Below are positions 16,955 through 24,383 of a stretch of DNA of 26,055 nucleotides, in pieces (the stretch's first letter is position 1; every line of letters begins with the position of its first letter). This DNA is from Methylotenera_A sp040387095 (lineage in GTDB: Bacteria; Pseudomonadota; Gammaproteobacteria; Burkholderiales; Methylophilaceae): NCBI GenBank assembly GCA_040387095.1, contig JAZKEJ010000002.1:1-26055 (forward strand), in the 5' to 3' direction. The notes below the pieces were generated by a model. The model made no database searches. It had not been told where the DNA came from and worked only from the letters and a program-made list of their open reading frames with translations. Made by a program: the position numbers and the translations under genes.

Positions 16955-17052
16955 GGAGGCGAGCCAAACCCCCGGCACTTGCTTAATAGTTGTGGCTGCT
17001 TGCTTCCGCATCTGACCAGATTGGCTACTTTACAATGCGGGGAGGCCCGCCA
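16955..17052 (-). ncRNA. ffs: Signal recognition particle RNA, small bacterial type (4.5S)
   Basis: On the minus strand the conserved apical SRP core is present: GGTCAGATGCGGAAGCAAGC, followed by AGCC, matching the GGUCAG...GGAAG...AGCAGCC pattern that binds the Ffh M domain. The 5' end GGCGGGCC (17051-17044) pairs with the 3' end GGCTCGCC (16965-16958) to close the long hairpin. The length of about 98 bases is close to the small bacterial SRP RNA. The ends are placed from the terminal stem and are uncertain by a few bases. Most core bases agree with E. coli 4.5S RNA, with minor substitutions in the asymmetric loop. Confidence 0.93.
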
Positions 17053-17059
17053 AGCCGAT

Positions 17060-17087
17060 ATTTTACCTTAATTACGCAATGCACCAA
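17060..17087 (-). promoter_or_regulatory. Probable ffs promoter
   Basis: Read on the minus strand, TTGGTG (17087-17082) and TAAAAT (17065-17060) are 16 bases apart. The -10 element lies seven to eight bases before the predicted 5' end of the SRP RNA, which is the expected distance. Confidence 0.55.
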
Positions 17088-17120
17088 TAAAAAATTGCGC
17101 CTTAAATGCCTTAACTTTTG

Positions 17121-17507
17121 TTATGCATAGCCAGCACGCTGCACAGGCGGCAATTCTGCCAGTTCTTCGTCAGAATACAAACGTCCTTTGGTAATAAATG
17201 CAAACCCACTGCCGCAATCCAGCGAGAATGAGCCGCTGGAACCAGGTTGCGCGTCTAATATGGTATGCATATTCTCAGCGAAAGTGAAATGACTATTCCC
17301 CATATAAAAAGTGGCTTTATTTTCTGTGCCTAATACGCCCAATACGACATCTGAGGGGCTTGCATGAAACTCATTTTTTGGCATGCATAAAGGACCACTG
17401 CCTTCGCAGCAACCACCAGATTGCAAGAAAATAATTTCACCATGCTCTGCGGTTAATTTGTCAATCAGGGCTACCGCTGGCGGTGTCGCAGATAAACGCT
17501 TAGTCAT
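17121..17507 (-). CDS. DUF779 protein, aldehyde dehydrogenase partner
   Basis: A 128-residue DUF779 protein. This family is typically encoded next to AldB/ExaC-type aldehyde dehydrogenases, as here. A cysteine-rich stretch (QSGGCCEGSGPLCMP, about residues 33-47) and a further DCGSG suggest a metal-binding or redox role, but none is established. The start was set at ATG 17507 because GGAGAG stands eight bases before it; a frame starting 15 bases earlier would place that ribosome binding site inside the gene. It lies 136 bases downstream of the dehydrogenase, with a terminator-like hairpin between them, so it may depend on read-through or its own promoter. Confidence 0.88.
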   Translation of the reverse strand: MTKRLSATPPAVALIDKLTAEHGEIIFLQSGGCCEGSGPLCMPKNEFHASPSDVVLGVLGTENKATFYMGNSHFTFAENMHTILDAQPGSSGSFSLDCGSGFAFITKGRLYSDEELAELPPVQRAGYA

Positions 17508-17585
17508 GATTAAACTCTCCAAATGAAAAAAATCTATCAGCTTGTAACTTTAATAAATCGGCTATTAAGCCGTGTAAATACGAAT

Positions 17586-17616
17586 AAATAAGGGGCGATT
17601 AAACCGCCCCTTATTT
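17586..17616 (-). terminator. Terminator-like hairpin between the aldehyde dehydrogenase and DUF779 genes
   Basis: A perfect 12-bp stem, arms 17586-17597 and 17605-17616 (AAATAAGGGGCG and its complement) with a seven-base loop. On the minus strand the right-hand arm ends TTATTTATT, a fair U-tract. It lies 27 bases after the dehydrogenase stop. Because the stem is symmetric it could attenuate rather than fully stop transcription into DUF779. Confidence 0.8.
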
Positions 17617-17642
17617 AACTAATAATCTAAACAGTGAATGAT

Positions 17643-19163
17643 TTAGAAGAAACCAAGTTTATTAGGATTGTAGCTTACCAATAAATTTTTGGTTTGTTGG
17701 TAATGGTCTAGCATCATTTTGTGATTCTCACGACCAACGCCAGATTCTTTGTAACCACCAAATGCAGCATGTGCAGGATAGGCGTGATAACAGTTTGTCC
17801 ATACACGACCAGCCTTGATGCCACGACCCATGCGATATGCTGTTGTGCCGTTACGGCTCCAAACACCAGCACCTAGACCAAAAATAGTGTCATTGGCAAT
17901 TGCTAATGCGTCAGCTTCATCTTTAAAAGTTGTCACAGCAAGCACTGGACCAAAAATCTCTTCTTGGAACACGCGCATTTTGTTATGGCCTTTTAGTAAA
18001 GTCGGTTGCACATAATAGCCTTCTGCAAAGTCACCTTTTAACACATTACGATCACCACCAATTAATACTTCAGCGCCTTCTTGTTTACCAATATCAATAT
18101 AATTCATGATTTTGTTCAACTGGTCTTGTGAAGCTTGTGCGCCAAGCATTGTATTTGGATCTAATGGGTTGCCTTGCTTAATCGCAGACACGCGTGTTAA
18201 TACGCGCTCCATAAATTTGTCGTAAATGGATTCTTGAATAATCGCACGTGATGGGCAAGTACATACTTCGCCTTGATTGAATGCAAACAGTACCAAGCCT
18301 TCAATTGCTTTATCAAAAAACGCATCATCTTCATCCATGATGTCAGCAAAGAAAATATTAGGCGATTTGCCACCTAGCTCTAATGTTGCTGGAATCAAAT
18401 TGCTCGCGGCCGCTTGCGCAATCGCACGACCAGTAGCAGTTGAGCCGGTGAAACCAATTTTAGCGATACGTTTGCTGTTGGCCAGTGGCGCGCCTACTTC
18501 GCGACCGTAACCATTGACAATATTAATCACGCCTGGTGGCACTAAATCACCAATCACTTCCATCAGGATTAAGATAGAAAGCGGTGTAAACTCTGCTGGT
18601 TTCAACACCACGCAATTACCGGCAGCTAATGCTGGCGCTAATTTCCAAGCTGCCATTAGAATTGGAAAATTCCAAGGAATAATCTGACCAATAACACCTA
18701 ATGGTTCGTGAAAATGATAAGCGACTGTATCATGGTCAATTTCACTAATACCACCTTCTTGTGCGCGAATCGCGCCAGCAAAATAGCGGAAATGATCAAC
18801 GGTTAATGGAATGTCCGCATTCATTGTTTCGCGAATTGGCTTGCCATTATCAATGGTATCTGCAGTTGCGATTAGTTCAAGATTCGCTTCAATTCTGTCT
18901 GCGATTTTAAGCAGGATATTAGAGCGCTCTGTGGTGGAAGTTTTACCCCATTTATCGGCCGCTTTGTGCGCAGCGTCAAGTGCCAGCTCTACATCTTCAG
19001 CACTAGAGCGAGCTGCCTTGGTATAAACTTTTCCAGTAATCGGCGTAATTACGTCGAAATATTCACCTTTAACAGGCGCAACCCATTGACCGCCAATGAA
19101 ATTATCGTACTTGGCTTTATAGGGGATTTTTACACCAAGGCCTTTTAGTAAATCTAAACTCAT
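17643..19163 (-). CDS. NAD-dependent aldehyde dehydrogenase, AldB/ExaC type
   Basis: A 506-residue aldehyde dehydrogenase that should oxidise acetaldehyde or other short aldehydes to the acid with NAD. In a methylotroph it may help handle reactive aldehydes, which is inference. Motifs: IIPWNFPILMAAWKLAPALA (cofactor binding, about residues 161-180), FTGSTATG at 238-245, LELGGKSPNI with general base E262, and FNQGEVCTCPSRA with catalytic C301. The C-terminal AFGGYKESGVGRENH fits the AldB/ExaC group, as does the adjacent DUF779 gene. AGAGGAG precedes the ATG. Substrate preference cannot be read from sequence, so I give no symbol. Confidence 0.92.
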   Translation of the reverse strand: MSLDLLKGLGVKIPYKAKYDNFIGGQWVAPVKGEYFDVITPITGKVYTKAARSSAEDVELALDAAHKAADKWGKTSTTERSNILLKIADRIEANLELIATADTIDNGKPIRETMNADIPLTVDHFRYFAGAIRAQEGGISEIDHDTVAYHFHEPLGVIGQIIPWNFPILMAAWKLAPALAAGNCVVLKPAEFTPLSILILMEVIGDLVPPGVINIVNGYGREVGAPLANSKRIAKIGFTGSTATGRAIAQAAASNLIPATLELGGKSPNIFFADIMDEDDAFFDKAIEGLVLFAFNQGEVCTCPSRAIIQESIYDKFMERVLTRVSAIKQGNPLDPNTMLGAQASQDQLNKIMNYIDIGKQEGAEVLIGGDRNVLKGDFAEGYYVQPTLLKGHNKMRVFQEEIFGPVLAVTTFKDEADALAIANDTIFGLGAGVWSRNGTTAYRMGRGIKAGRVWTNCYHAYPAHAAFGGYKESGVGRENHKMMLDHYQQTKNLLVSYNPNKLGFF

Positions 19164-19487
19164 GCTAACTCCTCTAGTTTTTCTATTGATTATGTAGTGT
19201 TACTTCTTTTAAAACCGCATTGCTTCATTACTTTTTTATAATGTTGCAAATGCGTACTTAGTTCCACGTATGCATCTGTTATTAAAGACTTTTTTATCTT
19301 TTAAATAATACATTTACTAATAACTTAGTGTGCTAAACAATAAACCTTAGTCGACTGCAAATCAAGTCTAAATCAGCTTTTTATTTTTAAATTCATTCTT
19401 TGGCTATGGCGAACTAATGTCGCATACGTTATAGTTTGCGCATTAGAAGAAAGTTAACTTTATATTTAGTAAGGTAAAAACGCGTGT
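19164..19487. other. Divergent intergenic region, aldehyde dehydrogenase and adenylate cyclase
   Basis: 324 bases, A/T-rich, separating two divergently read genes, so it should hold both promoters. I find no RNA gene or terminator, and no convincing sigma-54 site or paired sigma-70 elements. A TTGGCT at 19400-19405 and TATAGT at 19430-19435 are 24 bases apart, too far for a normal promoter. AAGG at 19471-19474 is a distant ribosome binding site for the cyclase. Confidence 0.5.
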
Positions 19488-20726
19488 ATGTCTGACTCGT
19501 CAGCAGTTTTTGGAATTACCACAAGAGAGTTTTGGCATAACATCAGTCATCCAACAGACTCAACTTTAGGTAAGGCCATTCTTTCAATTCTAGTTTTCGC
19601 AGAGAGTCTAGTCTGTATTTTCTGGATTTTTACACTTTCAGGCCTTGGCGAAGGCTATGCCATGATGGCTGCCGTGCCATACGCTTACATTATTCTTTCC
19701 TACGCAAGTTTACTAGTATTTTATCGCACAAAAAAGTTCGAATATTTTACTTTTACCCAATTAGTGATGTTGTTAGTCATGCCTTTTTTTATGCAATGGG
19801 CGATTGGCGGCTACGAGGCTTCTAGTGGAATAGCCATTTGGGCAATATTGTCGCCCATAGGCGCATTAATGATTCTTGGCACCAAGCAATCTACACCTTG
19901 GTTTATTCTATTTGCTTTTCTAGCTGGATTATCTTGGAAGCTTAACTACTTATTTGCAGGCAATTCATTGCCTATACCAATGCATGTAAAAGACACCTTC
20001 TTTTTAATGAATATTATGGGTACAGCCTGCATTTTGTATGCGGTGATGCGCTATTTTCAAAGTCAAAAAGAGCGCACGTTGCATGAGCTTGAATTGGAAC
20101 AGGAAAGATCAGAAAAACTACTACTGAATATTCTGCCAAAATCAATTGCTAGCCGCCTAAAAGATAACGATATGCGTATTGCTGATAGCCATGAAGCGGT
20201 TACCATTTTATTTGCCGATATTGTTGATTTTACTAAACTTACCGCCACCATGCCGCCTGCAGAGTTGGTGGATTTATTAAGCCAAATATTCTCTCGATTT
20301 GATCAATTGGCAGATTATTATGGATTAGAGAAAATCAAAACAATTGGCGACGGATACATGGTGGTAGGCGGTGCCCCTGTTTATTTAGACGACCATGCAA
20401 GTATTATTGCCCAGCTAGCCTTGCAAATGCAGGAAGAACTCTCGCTGTTTAACGCACAAATCGGTAAACAATTAAAAATGCGCATCGGCATCAGCAGTGG
20501 CCCAGTTGTTGCAGGTGTCATTGGTACAAGCAAGTTTGCTTATGACATTTGGGGCGATACTGTCAATATGGCCAGCCGTATGGAAAAAAATGGACTGCCA
20601 GGAATGATTCAAGTCAGTGAATCTACTTACAATTTAATCAATAATAAGCATGTTTTTGAAGCTCGAGGCTTAATACAAATTAAGGGTAAAGGTAAAGTTA
20701 ATACTTATTTGTTAAAAGCGGAATGA
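19488..20726 (+). CDS. Membrane-anchored class III adenylate cyclase
   Basis: A 412-residue protein predicted to make cAMP from ATP. The N-terminal half (about residues 28-190) has five to six hydrophobic segments, then a short helical linker (about 190-212, QSQKERTLHELELEQERSEK) and the catalytic domain. Both metal aspartates are present, D244 in FADIVDF and D288 in TIGDGYM. The purine-specifying pair is K282 (EKIKTIG) and D353 (YDIWGDTVN), the adenylyl rather than guanylyl combination. N360 and R364 in TVNMASRME complete the active site. The signal sensed by the membrane part is unknown. It ends 84 bases before tRNA-Ser and is likely transcribed alone. Confidence 0.92.
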   Translation: MSDSSAVFGITTREFWHNISHPTDSTLGKAILSILVFAESLVCIFWIFTLSGLGEGYAMMAAVPYAYIILSYASLLVFYRTKKFEYFTFTQLVMLLVMPFFMQWAIGGYEASSGIAIWAILSPIGALMILGTKQSTPWFILFAFLAGLSWKLNYLFAGNSLPIPMHVKDTFFLMNIMGTACILYAVMRYFQSQKERTLHELELEQERSEKLLLNILPKSIASRLKDNDMRIADSHEAVTILFADIVDFTKLTATMPPAELVDLLSQIFSRFDQLADYYGLEKIKTIGDGYMVVGGAPVYLDDHASIIAQLALQMQEELSLFNAQIGKQLKMRIGISSGPVVAGVIGTSKFAYDIWGDTVNMASRMEKNGLPGMIQVSESTYNLINNKHVFEARGLIQIKGKGKVNTYLLKAE

Positions 20727-20749
20727 TTTATATCGTGCTCTAAGTTTCT

Positions 20750-20777
20750 TTGTCATCTTTTACGTATCGTATATAAT
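20750..20777 (+). promoter_or_regulatory. Promoter of tRNA-Ser
   Basis: TTGTCA at 20750-20755 and TATAAT at 20772-20777 are separated by 16 bases. They match the sigma-70 consensus at five and six of six positions and lie 33 bases before the tRNA. Confidence 0.75.
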
Positions 20778-20810
20778 CCGCCGCTCAAGTTTAAACAACT
20801 TGATTCTGCA

Positions 20811-20900
20811 GGAGAGATGGATGAGCGGTTTAAGTCACCACCCTGGAAAGGTGGCACAGGGTTTACCCTGTCGAGAGTTCGAATCTCTCTCTCTCCGCCA
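20811..20900 (+). tRNA. tRNA-Ser(GGA)
   Basis: The acceptor stem GGAGAGA pairs with TCTCTCC, followed by discriminator G and an encoded CCA at 20898-20900. The anticodon stem CCACC/GGTGG (20838-20842, 20850-20854) holds the loop CTGGAAA with anticodon GGA at 20845-20847, reading UCC and UCU. A long variable arm (CACAGGGTTTACCCTGT, 20855-20871) is the class II feature of serine tRNAs. The T arm GAGAG-TTCGAAT-CTCTC is standard. A 90-base tRNA is the right length. The accessory island starts 41 bases downstream. Confidence 0.97.
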
Positions 20901-20941
20901 AAAGTTAGTTTCAAGCAGCATCATCAAGTAGCAATAACTCT

Positions 20942-20978
20942 AGTAAATTCAACACATGCAGCCAGTTTATTGCATCAG
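20942..20978 (+). repeat. Left flanking direct repeat of the island (candidate attL)
   Basis: Matches 25733-25769 at 33 of 37 positions, starting AGTAAATTCAACA and ending TTTATTGCATCAG. All four differences are transitions. It begins 41 bases after the CCA end of tRNA-Ser rather than within the tRNA. Confidence 0.65.
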
Positions 20979-21016
20979 ATAGCATCAAAACATATCTTGC
21001 AATCTTACGATAAATA

Positions 21017-21064
21017 GGGGTAACATTTGGGGTAACAGTAATTACCCCAATTTGGAGTTACCCC
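21017..21064. promoter_or_regulatory. Cluster of GGGGTAAC motifs before the integrase (candidate integrase arm sites or operator)
   Basis: GGGGTAAC occurs directly at 21017-21024 and 21029-21036 and inverted as GTTACCCC at 21057-21064; ATTACCCC at 21041-21048 is a one-base variant. The last copy ends three bases before the integrase ATG at 21068. Similar motifs recur at the right end of the island. Such repeats could be recombinase arm-binding sites, an autoregulatory operator, or both. Confidence 0.5.
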
Positions 21065-21067
21065 AAC

Positions 21068-22293
21068 ATGGCCTTAACTGATACCGCTATACGCACTAGC
21101 AAGCCTTAGATAAGCCATTCAAGCTATATGATGAGGGTGGGCTATTCCTGCAAGTTACCCCTGGTGGGGGTAAGTGGTGGCGGTTTAAATATCGCTTTGA
21201 TGGTAAAGAAAAATTACTATCGTTCGGCACATATCCCGAAGTATCACTTTTGAGCGCAAGACAAAGGCGCGACCAAGCTAGAAAACTATTAGCTAGTGAT
21301 CCGCCAATTAACCCCAGTGAGCAACGCAAAGACGAAAAAGCCGAAAAGCTAGCCAATAAAACAAACACGTTTGAATTGTGGGCGGGTAAGTGGTGGCAGC
21401 ATTGGCAATCAAACAAAAGTCCACGTCATGCAGAATATGTTAAACGCCGTTTAGAAGCCGATGCTTACCCTAGCTTAGGTAATCAACCAATTAATGAGAT
21501 AGAAGCGCATCAAGTGGTTGAAACGGTAAAGGCGATTGCAGAGCGTGGGGCTTTAGATTTAGCCAAGCGCGTTCATCAGACTATTGGGCAAGTGTTTAGG
21601 TACGCCATAGCGCATAGCCGAGAGAGCAAAGCAAAACGCAATCCTGCTAGTGAGATCAAACCTAGCGACATTATCGAAAGCAGGCCTAAATCAAACTACG
21701 CACGCGTAGACATTAAAGAGCTGCCCGACTTGTTACGTGCGCTTGATGCCAGCACATCACAGCCATTAACTAGATTGGCCGTTAAATTAATTGGCCTTAC
21801 TTTTGTTCGCACCACAGAGTTGATCGAGGCAAAATGGAGCGAGATTGATTTTGTTGAGAATCAATGGCGTGTGCCGGCCGAGCGTATGAAAATGAAAACG
21901 CCTCACATCGTGCCATTGTCACGCCAAGCAGTTCATACACTTGAAACACTAAAAGCCATATCTAGCCATTGTGAATTGATATTCCCTAATCAAAATAATC
22001 ACAGCAAACCTATGAGTAACAACACCATTTTGAAAGCCTTAGAGCTTGCAGGCTACAAGCACAGGATGACAGGGCATGGCTTTAGAGGGCTTGCATCAAC
22101 CGCGTTGCATGAACAAGGCTTTGACCATCAACACATCGAATTACAGCTAGCACACCAAGAGCGCAACCAAGTGAGCGCAGCTTACAACCATGCGCTATAT
22201 ATCAAACAGCGCACTAGCATGATGCAGCATTGGGCTGATTATTTAGATGAACTCAAAGCAGGTGCAAAAGTATTGCCTTTTAAACAAGCGTAA
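21068..22293 (+). pseudogene. int: P4-type tyrosine integrase, frameshifted after codon 13
   Basis: A site-specific recombinase that would integrate and excise the island. Reading from ATG 21068 gives MALTDTAIRTSKP and then a TAG stop at 21107. One extra base near 21106 (CCTTAG to CCTTTAG) restores SKPLDKPFKLYDEGGLFLQV, the conserved arm-binding (DUF4102) N-terminus, and a continuous frame of 408 residues to 22293. Without it the first usable start is TTG 21250, giving 347 residues without the arm-binding domain. The catalytic domain is intact: Arg in TFVRTTELIEAKW, GHGFR (H-x-x-R), and LAHQERNQVSAAYNHALY with His and Tyr ten residues apart. A -1 frameshift or sequencing error remains possible. 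Confidence 0.85.
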
Positions 22294-22304
22294 AGGGAAG
22301 TTAT

Positions 22305-22562
22305 ATGTTTACTAGACATGATGGGTTAAAAATGGCGGTCGACATGCTGGCTGAGATTGGGGGCGCAGCCGATGCAGATAAATACGCTTTAGGTGGTGAC
22401 TTGTCGCCAGACGGCAAGCAAGAAAATATATTGTTTAGATATGTACATGCACTTTCAAAAGACCCAGCCAACATTGATGCGTTGGAAGGTTTTTGCGCTG
22501 TACTTACCGACAAAATAGCATTAGGGGCAGATGTTGAAACCTATGACGGATTAACTGATTAG
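22305..22562 (+). CDS. Hypothetical 85-residue island protein
   Basis: I do not recognise this protein. It begins 11 bases after the integrase stop with a good ribosome binding site (AAAGGGAAG, 22292-22300) before the ATG. The composition is acidic, with an Ala/Gly/Asp-rich stretch (GGAADADKYALGGDLSPDGKQ, residues 19-39 region) and two predicted helices at the ends. No signal peptide, membrane segment or cysteine cluster is seen. It may be translated together with the integrase. The reading frame looks real because of the ribosome binding site and the clean spacing, not from any homology. Confidence 0.6.
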   Translation: MFTRHDGLKMAVDMLAEIGGAADADKYALGGDLSPDGKQENILFRYVHALSKDPANIDALEGFCAVLTDKIALGADVETYDGLTD

Positions 22563-22567
22563 CAAGC

Positions 22568-22951
22568 ATGAAATCACCAAAAGAAATTAATAAGGCAAAC
22601 GCTGAGTTTTGGGAAAAGCAAAACAGTGAAACAGATTTGATGTTAAGTAACCCAGCTACTGCCGAGCGTATATTCAGTGCTTTGCAAAGCGAAGCCAAAT
22701 GTGAGCTATATAAACTTACCGGCATGGAGCCGCAAGAGGCTATTAACGCTTGTATCAAAGCCAGTAGCTTCATGCCAGGGCGGCAAAATGGCGCAGTTGG
22801 CAAAAAGCAAATTCACGTAAACGAACTGGTTAATAATAATCCTGGCATGACAGCCAAAGAGTTAAGAAAAATTGCTGATGATACTATCCTAGGAAATATT
22901 GCGGAAGGAACGTTTGCTAATAAAGTGGTTGAAGCTCACAAGAAAAAATAA
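22568..22951 (+). CDS. Hypothetical 127-residue island protein
   Basis: Unrecognised. The start ATG is five bases after the preceding stop codon, consistent with co-expression, though the AGCAAG sequence before it is a poor ribosome binding site. The protein is soluble and mainly helical, with an N-terminal segment rich in Lys, Glu and Asn (KSPKEINKANAEFWEKQNSE) and a C-terminal half (about 88-125, VNELVNNNPGMTAKELRKIAD) that resembles a helix-turn-helix DNA-binding segment. That resemblance is by eye only. It precedes the AlpA-type regulator across a 100-base gap. Confidence 0.6.
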   Translation: MKSPKEINKANAEFWEKQNSETDLMLSNPATAERIFSALQSEAKCELYKLTGMEPQEAINACIKASSFMPGRQNGAVGKKQIHVNELVNNNPGMTAKELRKIADDTILGNIAEGTFANKVVEAHKKK

Positions 22952-23004
22952 CTTTTTCTCACGATTTAGCGTTACCGTGAAATTAATCGCTTTTCTAACG
23001 CCGT

Positions 23005-23049
23005 TTTGATGTATCAAATAAGAAACACCATAACTCATAAAGGTGTTTC
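23005..23049. promoter_or_regulatory. Two inverted repeats before the alpA-like gene (candidate operator)
   Basis: TTTGAT-GT-ATCAAA at 23005-23018 is a perfect palindrome with a two-base spacer. GAAACACC at 23022-23029 pairs with GGTGTTTC at 23042-23049 across a 12-base loop; its right arm overlaps AAGG, the ribosome binding site of the gene starting at 23052. These could bind a repressor or hide the ribosome binding site in the mRNA. Confidence 0.45.
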
Positions 23050-23051
23050 AA

Positions 23052-23300
23052 ATGTCACAACAAATCAAATCAGAGCTTATCTCAGCAATTCCAGTAGCCC
23101 TTGCAAACTTCGACCAACTTCCCGATAGCGCATATATCCGCTTACCTGTAATGAAGGGTTTGTATGGTGTGAGTGCTGCAAGTATTTGGCGAGGCGTGAA
23201 AAACTCAACTATTCCAAAGCCCGTAAAGCTAACCGAGCGCACCACGGCATGGTCTGTTAAGTTAGTTCGCGCAGCTCTAGCAGAAAAGGCGGCTATTTAA
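23052..23300 (+). CDS. AlpA-family (MerR-like) transcriptional regulator
   Basis: An 82-residue DNA-binding protein of the AlpA type, which in P4-like and CP4-57-like islands activates the integrase or excision genes. The start is ATG 23052, eight bases after AAGG at 23040-23043; a GTG nine bases earlier is less likely. The HTH spans about residues 25-75: YIRLPVMKGLYGVSAASIWRGVKNSTIPKPVKL matches the pattern xxRLxxVxxxxGVSxxxIxRxxxxGxxPxPxKL, followed by AWSVKLVRAALA, the usual wing/end segment. A 100-base gap with two inverted repeats precedes it and the next gene starts two bases after its stop. Its targets in this island are not known. Confidence 0.8.
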   Translation: MSQQIKSELISAIPVALANFDQLPDSAYIRLPVMKGLYGVSAASIWRGVKNSTIPKPVKLTERTTAWSVKLVRAALAEKAAI

Positions 23301-23302
23301 TC

Positions 23303-23639
23303 ATGCCACTAGCGAAGAAAAAATCAAAAAACAAGGCGGCCGAGCCTCACACTCAAACCGCCTCAGTCGAATCGTTGAACCCTAATAATACAAGTGTTAG
23401 TAATCAGCAAGCAATCATTTTAAATGCTATTAGAAGGCCCCAAAACTACAATAGATCTGAGGTATCAATACGGAATTATGCAGCCAGCACTGAGAGTGCT
23501 AGAGCTTAAGAAACGCGGTTATCAAATAATCAGCGTAAGAGTTTCAAGATACATGCCTGATGGTGTTAAACACAGCGCCGTAGCCAAGTACATTTTGAAA
23601 AGCAAAGGGCTACCGAATGGCCTCAAGTCACTTACTTAG
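23303..23639 (+). pseudogene. Helix-turn-helix protein, one frameshift
   Basis: The first frame (from ATG 23303) gives a Lys-rich N-terminus up to NQQAIILNA and then runs out of frame at about 23426. The next frame carries LLEGPKTTIDLRYQYGIMQPALRVLELKKRGYQI and ends in VKHSAVAKYILKSKG, stopping at 23639. Joined, the two halves form a single HTH/winged-helix domain of about 111-112 residues, of the kind found with mobile elements. A two-base loss or one-base gain near 23426 explains the break. The gene follows alpA by two bases and overlaps the relaxase start. A second frame starting at ATG 23424 alone would lack the first helix. Confidence 0.75.
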
Positions 23640-24383
23640 GCTAGGCACGATAAAAGGCAAAAATGGAATATTAGAGGCGTTGAGGCATAACAAGCGTACT
23701 TTGCAAAATGAACGTGGCGCAACTGGCAATATTGATGCGACTAGAACATCATTAAACTATTCGCTTGCTAGTGCAGACACCCCTGAAACTATCGCCAAGC
23801 ACGCAAAGGTGCAAATGGTTGAGGCTGGTATTGATACGCCACGCAAAAACCAAGTCATGGCCGTAGAAGTGTTATTTAGCTTGCCAATTGATAGACACCA
23901 GCAAAATACAAAACCATTTTTTGCAGATTGTCACAAATGGGTATTAAAGACGTTTCCAGGGGAATTGCTTAGTTTTGATATACACCTTGACGAAAGCGCG
24001 CCGCACGCACATGCGGTAATCCTGCCCCTGATTGACGGCAAAATGCAAGGGAATGGCGTAATAGGTGGGCGTGGTAATTTAATGCGCCTGATTAAATTGT
24101 TTCATCTTGAAGTGGCACGGCATTACGGGTTGAGTAGAAGCGAAAATAAGCGATTAAATCAAGCGGGGACAAGCAAGCAATAGAAAAACAAGTTTTAACA
24201 CGCTTAAAAAGTGATCCAGCCATGCACTCAAGCGTTTGGGCTTGCGTTCGTGATGCAATCCATAATGACCCTTTGCCATACGCTCAAATGCTCTCAATAT
24301 CGCTAGAAACTAAAGAGCGCATCAAACCTAAATCATTCATCGATCATAAACGCAGCAAAGGAAAAGGCAGCTTTGTCACTTAA
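23617..24383 (+). pseudogene. MobV-family (Mob_Pre) relaxase, frameshifted near its end
   Basis: A small mobilization relaxase that nicks an oriT for conjugative transfer. Residue H24 in LRHNKR matches the catalytic-histidine position of MobM-type MobV relaxases, followed by NIDATRTSLNY and the metal triad motif HLDESAPHAH (H123, D125, E126, H130, H132). The open frame stops at TAG 24181 after 188 residues. The run GGGG at 24165-24168 would, as GGGGG, read NQAGDKQAIEKQVLTRLKSD and continue for about 67 more residues to TAA at 24381, giving 255 in all. The start overlaps the HTH gene by 23 bases. I saw no certain oriT in the window. Confidence 0.82.

Noticed and set aside
17508..17522. Longer DUF779 start at 17522
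   Set aside because: The GGAGAG ribosome binding site would lie inside the gene and points to ATG 17507.
21154..21172. GTTACCCC and GGGGTA inside the integrase gene as further arm sites
   Set aside because: They encode the conserved VTPGGGKWW segment, so codon content explains them.
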